A DNA stretch of 64,000 nt from Symsagittifera roscoffensis (taxonomy: Eukaryota > Xenacoelomorpha > Acoela > Convolutidae). The notes under the pieces were generated by a model. It saw nothing but the letters and a program-made list of their open reading frames with translations. It was not told where the DNA came from and did no database searches. The stretch lies in the NCBI RefSeq assembly GCF_963678635.1, contig NC_087062.1:62480386-62544385 (forward strand). Reading direction: 5' to 3'. Below, one piece after another: positions 32,421 to 43,860 of this stretch; position 1 is the stretch's first letter; each line of letters begins with the position of its first letter. The position numbers and the translations under genes are program-made.

Positions 32421-34085
32421 TTTCCCTTTTAAAATTAAAGGTCAATTGAAGGAAACATTTTAGAAGTTCTTCATAATGATAATCATAACAACAATTCTAA
32501 ATTGTTTGCAATGTAGATTCCATTCACTGTAAAATAGCTCGTTTTCATCCTGCTATGACTTCTGTTGGTTTTTTATATCGATAGCTAATTAATAAATCAA
32601 TAAAAATGATTTAGTGAAACTTTGAAGCGAAAAAAGGGGAAGTTTCAGCAGTATACCTACCCTTGACAGCAATTTTTATTTTAATTATTTTTACTCAAAA
32701 ATGAGTTTTACCAATTGATAATTTCCTAGAAAAAAAATTTTCCAAAAACTCATGATTGAAGATTTTTAATTGACATTCTGTGCAGCTCTGAATCTAGGTT
32801 ACAAAATCGGGGTAGTATTTTAGAACAAATTTGAAAAGTTTAATGATTCTAACATTTATTGAAGTTTGCTGGTTACCCTTTGAATGTACAGTATCTGCCT
32901 AGCTGAAAATCTCTTTTTCAAAATTGTATTCAATTTTTTTCAGTCACAGCTGCCTAGCTATGGCCGATATGCACGCTTTTCGCAAAACCTTACATAGTAA
33001 CTTCAATAAGTATATTTTTGTTTTTGTCTTATTTTTTCTGTGCTCTCATTTTTTCCCTTAAAACAAATAATTTTGATGAGTTGTTTGATTTTAAGTTCAA
33101 TTGTTTCTAATTTAGTTTTGTCTGATGACGCATGAGACAACACCCCGTACTTCCCAATTCAAACAACAGTATTTCTGTTTTCTTGTTAATATAGTTTTCA
33201 GCTAAAAGTGAGCTCAAAACACAAAAAAATTCTCATATTAACTAAATCCGGACCTTGTAACAAATCTCTCGCCCTATAAATAACTAAAACAAAAGTTCAA
33301 CATATGTGAATTTTGTTTTTAGTAACGAATCGCAATAGTTAGGGGTAGTTAGAGAGACCCTTAAAATCTTCACCCATTGTCATCTTTGCTCACATTTCTC
33401 AAAAAGTGGTAAGAACGTTTACCTCCAAATAGTTCTTATATTTAAGATGTTTAAGTAATTCTGAAGCCATGAATCTATGATGATCAAGATTTCTACACTA
33501 AATTAATTTATTCCCGAAGCTGAGCTGGCGAGTACGTGCATCAAATATTTGCCGGTATTATGTTATTATTAGTATGTTAATAATTCTGGGAATTCTATGC
33601 GTGACATGGGTTCAAATGAAGTTTGAGATAGCAGACCAGACATGTCAGCAGGGATATTTTGAAGGCCGACTAGCGTCTTCGTATTACACTAAGATGGCAG
33701 TCTTTCCGCTTTCTCATTAAAATTCCCAATTACACCTGATGCAATAAAAGAAATCAAAGTAGGGGGGGGGGGTTGATGAAGGGTTTAGGGGAGGGGTTTA
33801 GGTTAGGAGCTGAGGGGATTTAGCTTTGTAGCGGAAATTAAAACTCAAATCAAGATACGCTGGAATGGTGAAAGATGACAGAAAGGCGGTAGAGGCGGAC
33901 TTAGAGATACAGATTGAAAGTAAGTCATGCGTATAAGACGACATAAAACCAATATTTAATCGGTTGCTGCTTCTAAACGCTTTGGATATATTAAACACCA
34001 CCATATAATTGAAACGACCCATCTTCCCTTGACTTTAAAGTACCTTGTTTTCAATGGATGCAGAAGTTAGCGCGCGTTGCCACAA
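32421..34085. other. No gene recognised
   Basis: AT-rich. A run of about ten G lies near 33762-33771, followed by a G-rich stretch to about 33815. No coding frame. Confidence 0.4.
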
Positions 34086-34330
34086 TACTGCTCGTAACAG
34101 AGCGAAGCCGTGAATGATCCGATTGCCCTCTAACGACGATCGAAAGCTCTTCGGAAAAAAATGCTAAATTTCGAGAAAAAAGTGGAAAATTTTGATTTGT
34201 TTTTCATAACTTTACAAGTTAACCCCCCAACACACGCGATGTAAAGTTCAATGTGATATACTTTACGTGTGAAAGCGTATTCATAGAAACAAATCGGTTA
34301 CCTCAATTCAAATTGGAATGTTTTATTTGT
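34086..34330 (+). repeat. R1-like fragment, 5' part, diverged
   Basis: ACTGCTCGTAACAGAGCGAA at the start and a CACACGCGATGTAAAGTTCA block near 34230, both counterparts of R1 5' blocks. It breaks off near 34330. Confidence 0.55.
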
Positions 34331-34390
34331 CACACACTTCAATACGACAAATTATAATGCAAGATTTAAAAAAAATAGCCCGCAGTATAG

Positions 34391-34805
34391 AAGACTGCTC
34401 GTATATTAGATATTTTTTTGAAAATTATCCGCCCACACGCCATATAAAGTACAAAGTGATAGATTTCAGTCCGAGTAAGAAATCAATTATGGCAAATAAG
34501 CTTTCTTCAACCAATTGGGAACAATTTCTAAGACACAGATTAAATCTCAGCTTACGCGGTAATAGCGCGCAATATATCGCGCGTTATCGGTCCCAAATTG
34601 GCCAAAATGGCAATCTTTAAACCCTCATAACTTTACAAAAAACGATCACAGGTAAAATATCGTTTCAAATTTAAGCTCAGAACAACAATACCTTCCGAAT
34701 GTTGTAAAATGGCTGATTAGATAGTCGACATTTGTTTGAAGAAAAAAAACACCCGGAGCACAAATATTCAGTTTTTTGTTTGTTACGAAAGTTGGAACAA
34801 TTATA
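34391..34805 (+). repeat. R1 dispersed repeat, copy in head of an inverted pair
   Basis: AAGACTGCTCGTAT followed by the CCACACGCCATATAAAGTAC block, GGTAATAGCGCGCAATATAT-CGCGCGTTA dyad and a GTTGGAACAATTA end. The 5' hairpins are mostly lost. Confidence 0.8.
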
Positions 34806-34867
34806 GCCATAAAAATAGTCTCAAAATTAAACTCGTATAACTTTGCGAACAATGACCACAGGTGATT

Positions 34868-35353
34868 TTTTTTGGTTCGGTTTTCATAATGAATGTAACT
34901 GAATATTTGTGCTCGAGGTGGATTTTTTCTTTCGACTTTTTAAATAGCCATTTTTGACAGAATTTTTTTATCATTCAAAAGGTATTGTCTTGAGCTTAAA
35001 ATTGAAATTATATTTTTAATAAACTTATCGGGTTAAGATATCAATTTTGACCACTTTGGGACAATTACCTCGCGATATATTTCGCGCTATTAACGCGTAA
35101 GCGGAGATTTAATCCATCTTAAAAATCGGAAATTGTTCCAAATTAGATGAAAGAAGCTTATTTGCCATGATTGATTTGTTACAAGGAGCAAAATCTATCA
35201 CTTTGTATTTTATATGGTGTGTGGTTTTAAAAGTTTTAAAATTGTTTCTTATCATTTTTTACATTAAATTTTTTAAATGTTTTTACTGCTGCATAGACCT
35301 TAAAAGGCTGTCGGAACATTCAGGGTTTCGTCCTGATACGAGCATTTTTGTTT
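34868..35353 (-). repeat. R1 dispersed repeat, opposite arm of the pair
   Basis: Reverse-orientation R1 from the TGTGCTCGAGGTGG block through the CGCGATATATTTCGCGCTAT core to TCAGGGTTTCGTCCTGA and CGAGCATTTTTGTTT. Confidence 0.8.
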
Positions 35354-35529
35354 AAATTGGTGCACTGTGCAGACTGAAAAAGAGATCTGTAAAAAAATGC
35401 TAGTGAAAAAGACGAAGTTTGTCCCGAGAAAAACACCAGCTCGTGCACAATCTTTCCGTTATTTTCTTCGAAAAACAAAAAACTAGATTCCTTTTCCAGC
35501 GATCTTTTCTCTGAATAAGTTAGTAAAAT

Positions 35530-36091
35530 CCAACAAGAGTCAACCGTTAGGCCAACCGAATTGATTTCTCGAGGTCTCCCGAAAAATGATATGAGCCCTC
35601 CAAAGTTTCTCAATTTCTCCCAAAAAAACTATAAAGCCCTTTTTGACAAAACTGTAAGAACCCTATTCGGCAGTCAGTAGAAAAATTGTACGAACTGCAT
35701 ACAGGATTACTGTTAGCAAAATTATAGTAGATTAATTAAAGCAGTCGACGCTTTTATGAGTTAATTGTTTTGCTAATTTCTAATAATTTCAGTTTATCTT
35801 GATCTCAAATCTCCAATAATTGTTCAATGATTTTTAATTTTAGAATTGGCGCCAAAAAATTCTAATTTTTGCGGGGGGAGTGCGCGCCGAACAAGCGCAA
35901 TTTTTTGGTCAAAAGTTTTCAAAAAATACTCAAAAACGTCTTTTTTTTTGGCCTGCTTTTTCAAAAATTTTCTAGTGATTTGGGAGAGCTCAGAAAACCA
36001 ATTTAATTGACCTAAAAAAGGTCGGTTCAATTTTTGAATTTTTTTTTGAAAATCCACTCCCCCCCTCGAGAAAATCCGAGATCCGTCCCTG
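35530..36091. repeat. Two opposed copies of the hAT-like terminal repeat
   Basis: About 35540-35620 (plus) has CCAACCGAATTGATTTCTCG, similar to the interior of the 30.4-kb copy. 35850-36091 (minus) ends CTCGAGAAAATCCGAGATCC-GTCCCTG, the reverse of the CAGGG terminus. A further fragment is near 36355-36440. No transposase frame. Confidence 0.5.
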
Positions 36092-36099
36092 AATTCGGG

Positions 36100-37312
36100 T
36101 GCTGATCTAGGACTCTTTGGAGGACGCGCTGAGATAACATTTAATAAGTATTACACCTATTTTTAGATTTTTTAGTTCTTAATTTCAAAAACTTATTTTT
36201 TTTCTCATAATTTTTTCGGCTATTAATTACTTGAGATACAAAAAAATTCAGTTAAACTACTCAATGCATTACCTTGTGCGAGCAGAGAAGTCTTGTTTTT
36301 TTTTGTCCCTCAATGAGTTAATTGCTTTGCTAATTTGGAATGATTTCCGATTTCCGCAGGCTAACTTTTGAATAAAGAGGTCAAACATACCTTTTTGTAA
36401 AATTTTGGCCAAAGATTTGCGTTTTTCAGTGTGCGCTCCCTCTCAAATAAACTATATATTTGTGTCAAAGGCGCCTTCAGAAAAAATTTACTGTTAGTAG
36501 ACCAAAAATAGATTTCAAAAAATAATACCAAAGGGGACCCATTGGTTAGTGAGGGTTTCGAAAGTCTGAGGGAGACGGCGTCCGACCCGAGCCATGGCCA
36601 TCAATTTAAGTTAAAATTTTATGGATAAAAACCGATTATAATATGTTTTCAGTGTCAGCCTCCACAAAAATTAAAAATAATCGATTATAATTGAATAAAA
36701 ATGGCTTCGAATCTATATATTTTTTGAGAAATCAATTTGATCCATTTTATCCTATCTGAAACTATAACAAAGGATAATTCATTTTTTCTAAAGTTATTTT
36801 GAAACTTTCAACACTGTGCAGTGTTTTCACCAATTGGCAGTTGCTTTTGACTCAGAAAATTGTTATTTTGTTTTCACGTTTTCCTTCACAGATTTGCATG
36901 TAATTTTTTTTATACATTCTTTTCATTTTACGTCTCTCATTTCCTCCTTGTACCCCATCCAACGCTAAGCTTCCTTTTAGGTATAACCCCCCTGTGGTGG
37001 TTGGCCATGATGAACGCAACGTCCAACTATTTTGAATCCTCCCTCAGTTTGCCACCTACTAAAATGTTTTCCTTCCTCCCCCAACATAAACTATCCCCAA
37101 CATCCGAGGGTCTGTGTGTGGGGGGACTTGAAATCAAAGGGAAGGGGCGTTAAATTAGGAGAGGGGATCAAAGTGAGACGTGAGGGGGATGAGGAAGGGG
37201 CAAAAGGGAAAAGGTGGCGGAAGGGTGTGTGAGTGTGAGGGGTCTGGAACGAAGTATGGTGGTTGAGTATATTAGGATATTGAAAAGCCTTTTTCGATAC
37301 GTTAACTTATTT
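36100..37312. other. No gene recognised; a pyrimidine/purine-asymmetric stretch at the end
   Basis: About 37060-37240 changes from C-rich to strongly G-rich on the plus strand (runs of G and GGA). No convincing coding frame. Confidence 0.4.
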
Positions 37313-37502
37313 CCCAAGTTAAGCAACTCAATTGTATCTATGATCAGAAAGATAATATTTTAGCGGTCAGTCGACGATGTCAGACACTCTGAAGGCCAGC
37401 AAGTACCTGTCAACGATTGCTAGCATCGAAGAAGAAAAGAAATGGTTGACAGAACGATAAATAGACATGAACTAGTTTGAACTTGAATGACTAATTTAAC
37501 GA
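37313..37502 (-). repeat. Direct repeat, left copy (probable 3' LTR or part of it)
   Basis: Shares CCCAAGTTAAGCAACTCAAT, a CAGACACTC block, CCTGTCA and TTTGAACTTGAATG in order with 39921-40105. The two copies are in the same orientation and differ by many point changes, so the insertion is old. Canonical TG...CA ends are not seen. Confidence 0.7.
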
Positions 37503-38400
37503 CATTGGTATTCCCTCTTGTGAAATGAAATTTGAATAGGTACATACGAAATGAATTTTATGGATAGATAATTCAAAGTACTCAATTGAAATGTATTTGG
37601 CAGCTACAAAAAGCACCAAGTACGGCAAATCTTTAACTAAACTTTCGGTTTTCGACTCCGAACAGTCGTGCTCTCCCTGGACTATAACAGTTTCAAATAG
37701 TTTTTTCTGGTTAGTCTCTTTTTGATCAATTTTCATTGCCGCCTTTTGAGAAGTAGTAAATCATAACAGTGCCCATTCTATTTCGCCCGATTCATCTGAA
37801 TGCAGTTTTTTCCTGGGTGCTGTTGCAGACTCGGCTTGTGTATGGCACAAGCCTTTGCTTGCGCCCTTTTTTTCGGTATCACTTCCGCCGGTGCTGGTAC
37901 GGTTTGTGCCGGTGGTTCGTTAAGCTCTTCGAACACGTCATTTAGCCTTTTTTGTTCCTTTCCTCTAATTTAGCCCGCTTTTGCTTTCTCTGTGTCGCCT
38001 TTGCTCGCGCTCGACCCTGGTTTTAGGCTTGCTTCTGCTTTCTTGATTTCGGTAGGCGAGTTTCACCTGCTCACTTTGGTTGCTTCGTCCGCTTCAAGAG
38101 CCCTGTTGCGGCCTATTTTGTCCGTTCTGAGGGCTCTATAGAGGCCTGGATCTGGGATCATTGCTGGCAGCTCGCGTTCCGGTAGTTCCGATTTTGTCAG
38201 TAATTTTCCATCATGCGCTTCGATGATAGCGGCCTATCATCCTCGTCCGACTCAGATTCCTCTTTGGCTTCGATTCGTCTCCGTTTTTGCTCGACTTAGC
38301 TTTGTGCGGTCGTTTAGGTTTTTTTGCACTTTTTAGCATCTTCCTCGGCTCCAATTTGGCATCTTCCTCGGTGCCATCGCCATCTTGAATTGTCGTCACT
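37503..38400 (-). pseudogene. Lys/Arg-rich region after the protease relic
   Basis: Minus-strand frames are short but show coding-like bias. A stretch includes AKKPKRPHKAKSSKNGDESK, then a charged helical segment, then a Pro/Ala-rich stretch. A final frame (81 codons, 37491-37736) ends next to the left direct repeat. I see no RT, RNase H or integrase motif. Function unknown. Confidence 0.4.
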
Positions 38401-38409
38401 TTTTCACAC

Positions 38410-38960
38410 TGGTCTCTTTTCTATCAGCTGCCAGCCCAGTTTGGCCATCAGGTCCCGTCCCGTTTTTGACGGTCGATTTCCTCCTATCACTTTCATTGAT
38501 GCTGAGGCTGCCCACTCATTCGACACGAGTATTATTTTAATCGTTCCAATTTAGTGGAGTGGGTTTTTCTCTTAATCTCGGAACTCTAGATCGGAATTCT
38601 TGAGTGTTAGTTCAGATACCTTTTTTTTCTGCGGAGCCTAACGTTTTTTGAAGTTCCTCAATCATGGAGATCGATATCCGCAACCCTCTGTCGAACCATA
38701 CACTATTTTTTTCTATTGATTATGATCGGCAGTTTTGCGCCGGCAACCGTCAATTTCGTCTTTTTCCTCGATCGTTTTGCCATACCTAGATAGTTCTTTG
38801 AACTATCTGAGTCCTCGGAAGAATTGCGTTTCGTTGGTGTATTCACTCACCTCACTGAATTCTCTTACTGCGTTGTATCGTCGACCGTGTCTTCCAGCTC
38901 GAACTGCTTGTAGTCCTCCTGTCTCTTAGTCATTGCTACCGAGGATCGTCCCCGATTAGT
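38410..38960 (-). pseudogene. Probable retroviral-type aspartic protease relic
   Basis: The frame is broken repeatedly. A block TVAGAKLPIII lies where a protease active-site strand would be, NSDLEFRD follows, and TGRDLMAKLGWQLI near 38420-38470 matches the usual end of Ty3/Gypsy proteases (LLGRDLM-KLG). The catalytic DTG is not readable, so it is dead or misread. Confidence 0.45.
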
Positions 38961-38999
38961 TCTCTTAGTCAGACAAGTCTTTGTAAAATTCCCCAACTT

Positions 39000-39914
39000 T
39001 TGAAAAAATTTTATGTAACTCTTTTTGCTTCACATTCGTTCCTTCGTTCATAAAACCCGGTTTGTCACAATTGTAACACCTACGATCCCCATAATAGTTC
39101 CCCCTCGGAATTATCCTCTCTCTCTCTTGGAATAAACCACGTCCTCGCCCTCGATTCTTCCTTTATCCGCCCCTGATTTTTCCCAGCGATTCCGTCCCGA
39201 CTTGCAGTTCTCCACACGTCGGTCCGCTTGCTGGTGCTCCCTCAACTGCAATTGACGTCTTTGCGTAATTGTTCCCCCGCTCGTACGACAACACCATTCG
39301 ATACACCTCCTCCGGGGTTTTCGTCGATCTACACAGCTCATTTTGGGCTCCGCGGTTTGTCACAATCACCGTGAACACATCCATCAAAATCCGGGTTTCC
39401 AGCGCTCCGAAGTTGAACGTAGCCATGAGACCGCTTAGCAGGAGTGAAATTGTCCAGTGTTTCGCTGATTCGTTTTTTTTTTGCAATAGCAGTTGAAAGA
39501 TCTTGTAAATCTCATTTCCTTCCTTTTTGAATTCTCGCTCGACCGCATCCAGTACCCTCGAGTAGCGTGTGACCACCAGATCAAAGTGCGGTATCCTTTT
39601 ATACAGTTCGTTTCGACCTTGTTCCCCCAGAAACATGTGTAGATTAGAGATCAGTGTTTGCTTCGATTCCACTCTATATTTCACGTCTTTGTCCGCCGCT
39701 AGAGCCCCTATCTGCGCCGCCGTAAGGGTGTCCCCAAAGTAAAAAATTGCTGAAATAATAGAGTATTCCCCACCGAAAGCGATGTATACAAAATTTCCAC
39801 AGCATCGGTGGTTCGGCGGGTTTCTTTGGCAAGAAAGACGTAATCCGCAGTGGGTTTTCCTCCTTTAAGTACTGCTTGCTGCACCATGTTGAAAACTTCA
39901 TTTAGTACCTTCAA
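39000..39914 (-). pseudogene. Gag-like gene of an LTR-type retroelement
   Basis: The clearest part is a 173-codon frame (39163-39684). It has an FQLLLQKKNESAKHW helix (the Q-x-x-x-ES motif of retrotransposon Gag), then LMDVFTVIVTNRG and LCRSTKTPEEVYRMVLSYE, typical of the Gag C-terminal helices. Upstream a second frame (39708-39914) supplies the N-terminal part; the switch is near 39700. Downstream, in another frame, an RGRGRG basic stretch leads to CYNCDKPGF near 39070, a damaged CCHC knuckle that lacks the His and final Cys. It lies directly inside the right direct repeat. Confidence 0.75.
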
Positions 39915-39920
39915 TAAAAT

Positions 39921-40105
39921 CCCAAGTTAAGCAACTCAATTGTATCTATGGTCAAAACGATGATGCTTGAGCGGTCAACCAACGAAGTCAGACACTCCGA
40001 AAGCCAGTACCTGTCACTGATGGCTAGCACCGAAGGGGAGCAAAAATGAATGACAGAATGATATGTAGATATGATTTAGTTTGAACTTGAATGCCTAATT
40101 TAACG
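39921..40105 (-). repeat. Direct repeat, right copy (probable 5' LTR or part of it)
   Basis: Counterpart of 37313-37502, adjoining the Gag start. On the minus strand it reads into the Gag region, as expected of a 5' LTR. Confidence 0.7.
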
Positions 40106-41804
40106 GTGGCGACAGGGAGTTTTTGTGGAATGGGTTGTGGTGGTGGGTGTGAAAGGGGAAAGGGGGATGTGAGTGTGAAATTTTGTTTTTTTTTGGGAAG
40201 GGGGTACTTATAAAGGAACATAATCGGTCGGGTCTTAGTTTTGCAGACTGGTGCAAAAAATAGAGTAAACATTTCAGATTTGCAAAAAAAAAAATCATTT
40301 TTCGTGGATTTTTTGAACAAAAAATTTAATATACTGAAAAAAATGGAGTACATATATTATAATGGATTGTAATGACACTTTGAATTTGGGGAAAATCGGT
40401 TGTTATGAATATTATCGAATTTTATTGTTCATCCAACCATGAAAATGGGTTTTTAGGGGATTTTAAATTCAATATTCAAAACATCATTACAAATCATTAT
40501 CTATTATAATTCATTTTTTTCATTATATTCGACTCTGGTAGCCAAAATTTTCCAAAGGGTCCTCCCTTTGGTATAATTTTACGAGTATCATTTTTGGCTG
40601 CTCAACATTAAAAACGTTCTAAATAACTAAAAATAACCAACCCGAGCACAAATAGATGATCACTTTTTTTGAAAGACAGAACAAAAAGCGGCGATGTTCA
40701 GAAAAATTGATGTTTGCAGCAATAATTTATCTCATATAGCGATTAGATTTAAAACAGATGAGAAATTTATGAAGTTAGATGGTACAATACACGGAATTGA
40801 ATAAATTGTATGAGTTGGCGCCGTGCCTGTATTGTCTTCAAGTCACACCATAGCTTACCATGCTCATTCATTTTCACTCTTCTTCGCAAAAATTGTTGTC
40901 TTTTTTCTGGCTGTACTTTGTCCCTTTTTTGTGTTGTCGCCGCCGTTTAATTTTTTTCAATTGACGTCACAAGAATACTGAGAGGGAGGAAGTGAATTTT
41001 AAATGAGGTGTGGAGGTTTATTTCTATAAGTAACCAGACAGAGTTACTACTTTCTCCTCGCTTCCTCCCTTCATCAATTCCCCATATTACCTTTTCCTTC
41101 TTTTTCCCTTCTGCGAATCACTTACCTTTCCTTTTCATTTCCTTTCTTCGCTCTTTTTTGTTATAATCTAAAAGCATGCTTTAGAACAATGTAACACGAT
41201 CGTGATGCGGTTCAAACGTTTACGATTGCAACCGGATGTGTAAATTAGACTAACGCGGAAGCAGATAGAAAGAAAAAAAAAGTTTTTTGTTCCGACTTTG
41301 GACAAAAGTGAAAAAAAAAAATTAGTTGGCCTGTTTCTCGTTGTTCCGAAAAAAGTAGAAACAACCGATAGAAAGACTTTGGACGAAAATGAAAAAAAAA
41401 TTAGTTGGTCTGATTCTCTTTGTTCCGACAGAAGTCGACGTTTGAACTAGCCACTAATAAAAAAAATTCATACCATCTGAAAACTATTGATAATCTGAGT
41501 TGAAAATGAAAGAGATATTTCACCTGCTAGAGTTATTGTCAATTAGAAACAATTAGCATGCATTATAATTCTTGGTATCAAAGTCTAAAGGCGATTCAAA
41601 CTGGGTTGATGCAAGCTTTGGCTTTATTATTACACAGCTGGACGCTAAAGAGCTATTTTTTGTAGAGAGCGCGAGAGGGGATTTAAAAAACTGAAAGATT
41701 TAAAAGATTTTATCAAAAATTATTTCTTAGACGTGATAGGGCTGTCGTAAAAATTCAGTGATTTGCCATGAAATTAGCAGTCTTGTTAGGCTAGTCGATG
41801 TTTG
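40106..41804. other. No gene recognised
   Basis: AT-rich with polypyrimidine stretches (41040-41160). A short duplicated pair, GTTGGTCTG/GTTGGCCTG with TTTGGACAAAAGTG-like flanks, lies at about 41290-41430. Confidence 0.4.
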
Positions 41805-42549
41805 TATAAAGCTAATTTTAATCCGACCCTCGTAACGAAAATAACGGAATATTTGTGCTCGGGGTGGGTTTTTTTCTTCAGACATTTTTCGACTTCTTAA
41901 CGAACCATTTTTGACAGAATTTTTTTTATCATTCAAAAGTTGTTGTTATTCTGAGCCTAAATTTGAAAAGATATTTTACCTGCGAACTTTTTTCGTAAAG
42001 TTATGGGGTTTAAAGATTGCCATTTTGGCCAATTTGGGACAATTAACGCGCGGTATATTTCGGGCTTTTAACGCGTATGCGGATATTTAATCCGTCTTAG
42101 AAATCGTTCCAAATTGGTTGAAGGAAGCTGATTTGTCATAGTTGTTACTACGTACTTTATATTGTTTGTTTGTTACTACGTACTTTATATGGCGTGTGGG
42201 GGCTCTTTTTCCTTTTCTCCCCGCCTGCAAATTTTTTAGAGTAATTTTTCTGTTCACATTGTCGAATTGTTATCAAATTTGGCATACGGACTGATTAGGC
42301 CATGACAAACTTATTTAACTTTCATACTCAACCTTGTAAAACCACTCGTTACAACATGAAATCGATACTTTTGTGAGGTGGGGGAAAAAGGAAAAAGAGC
42401 CCGTGTGGGGAATGATTTTCACAAAAAATCTCGAATTAAAAAAAATCATTTTATTTTTAATCATTTAATTTTCATGTGGTTACTGCCCAATAGACCTTAA
42501 AAAGCAGTCGAAACATTCAAAGCTTCGCATTGATACGAGCAGTCTTGTC
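41805..42549 (-). repeat. R1 dispersed repeat, with nested element
   Basis: Reverse-orientation R1: ATCCGACCCTCGTAACGAAA start, CATTTTGGCCAATTTGGGAC, the CGCGCGGTATATTTCGGGCT core and a CGAGCAGTCTTGTCTG end. A tandem duplication of GTTACTACGTACTTTATAT lies at 42146-42190. A 201-bp element (42201-42401) splits it. Confidence 0.8.
42201..42401. mobile_element. MITE, 201 bp, with 8-bp target site duplication
   Basis: Terminal inverted repeats GGCTCTTTTTCC and GGAAAAAGAGCC. The flanks are identical octamers CGTGTGGG (42193-42200 and 42402-42409). Removing it restores the R1 block ATGGCGTGTGGGG, which other copies carry. An 8-bp duplication fits hAT-type transposition. Confidence 0.85.
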
Positions 42550-42599
42550 TGAATTTGCATCAATTTACATTTCATGGTTTTAGTAGTCATAATAGCGCA

Positions 42600-43545
42600 G
42601 TTTTTCCATAAAAAAAACCGTTTGAATTTTTGATATTCAAATTTTCAACGCCAGAAACTTATCAACAAATTATTACTGAACTGAAACTATCTTTTTACCT
42701 GAAATCATTTTTAGTAAGAATGTAGGGGTTTGAAAATTGCTAATTTGGTATAATTAACGCGCGATAAATTGCGTTCTTATAAAACGCTAGCTGCTTGTTA
42801 ATGCGTTCCAAAATGATGCTAGACACAGCCTTCATTTTATTCCCCCATACGCTCAATAAAACATAAAGAAAAAATGAAGAAATATTTTTATCTATTTTTC
42901 TTTTTCGTTTATTTCGTCAATTATTCAAGCAAAAAACTTTTATGTGACCTCAAAATTAAGTCCTGTTTTATTCTAAATTTAATCGCAGAATAATTTTGTA
43001 CTAAAGTTTGGTTACTCGCTCATAATTACTGGTCCAACCAACCATCTAAGAAAAAGACGGAATATTTGAGCTTGGGGTGATTTTTTTCTGCAGACAAATT
43101 TCGATTTTTTAACTAGCAATTTTTGATGGTAATTTTTTAAAAACACAATTTGAAAACTAATTTTGTCCTAAGTTTAAATTTGAAAAACTATTCACCTGTA
43201 ATCAATTGTCGTAAAGTTGTGAGGGTGTAAGGATTGCCACTTTGAGCAAATTAGGACAATTAATGCGCGATATATTTCGTGCTATTAACGTGTAAGCGGA
43301 GATTTATTCCGTTTCAAAAATTGTTTCAATATGAATTGAGTTATGTTATTTGTTGCATTTAACACTTTGTTAAATGCAAAATCTATAATTTTGTACTTTA
43401 CGAGCATGTGGAGGGATGATTTTCAAACAAAAAATCTCAAAAAAAAATTTTTTTCATTAAATTTTTTTTTGTGAATACCACTTCAGTGACCTTTAAAACA
43501 GTCATATCTCTCAGAACTTTGTCCTAATACGCTCAGTCATTTGTC
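42600..43545 (-). repeat. Two diverged R1 copies in tandem
   Basis: 42600-42850 retains TTGAAAATTGCTAATTTGG and TAATTAACGCGCGATAAATT. 43040-43545 retains most blocks from a GCTTGGGGTG stretch through TAATGCGCGATATATTTCGT to ACGCTCAGTCATTTGT. A further CGAGCAGTCTTGTTAT end lies at 43655-43670. Confidence 0.7.
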
Positions 43546-43735
43546 ATTTTCATCTTGATATTTTGTGTGCAGTGGAAAACTCAACCAGTAATGTGAATAA
43601 TACTGAATTTTTCTCAATTAAAGCATAAGGGGCCATCAAAACTATCATGATACGAGCAGTCTTGTTATCATATTATTCTCAAATAAGTTTATTTTAAGCG
43701 ATTTAGAAATTTATAGGGTTGGAAATTCGGGAAGG

Positions 43736-43860
43736 TACTGTTTGGTTTTACTCAACTAAAACCAAAAACAGTACAGTGTCTCCTTTGATCAACTCAGGGC
43801 AGTATGAAACAAGGTTCAAGGCAGTATGAGGTATCAAATCAAGGCAGTTTGAAACAAGGT
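43736..43860. repeat. Hairpin followed by a short tandem repeat
   Basis: TACTGTTTGGTTTT (43736-43749) pairs with AAAACCAAAAACAGTA (43758-43773). CAAGGCAGTATGAAACAAGG-like units follow three times at 43797-43860. Confidence 0.75.

Noticed and set aside
30394-36091. One 5.7-kb hAT element bounded by the opposed CAGGG termini
   Set aside because: The flanks (TTTGAGA and AATTCGGG) show no target duplication, the interior consists of other repeats, and no transposase is present. Two separate fragments are more likely.
36860-37232. 97- and 66-codon plus-strand frames
   Set aside because: They lie in a C-rich then G-rich low-complexity stretch with no conserved motif.
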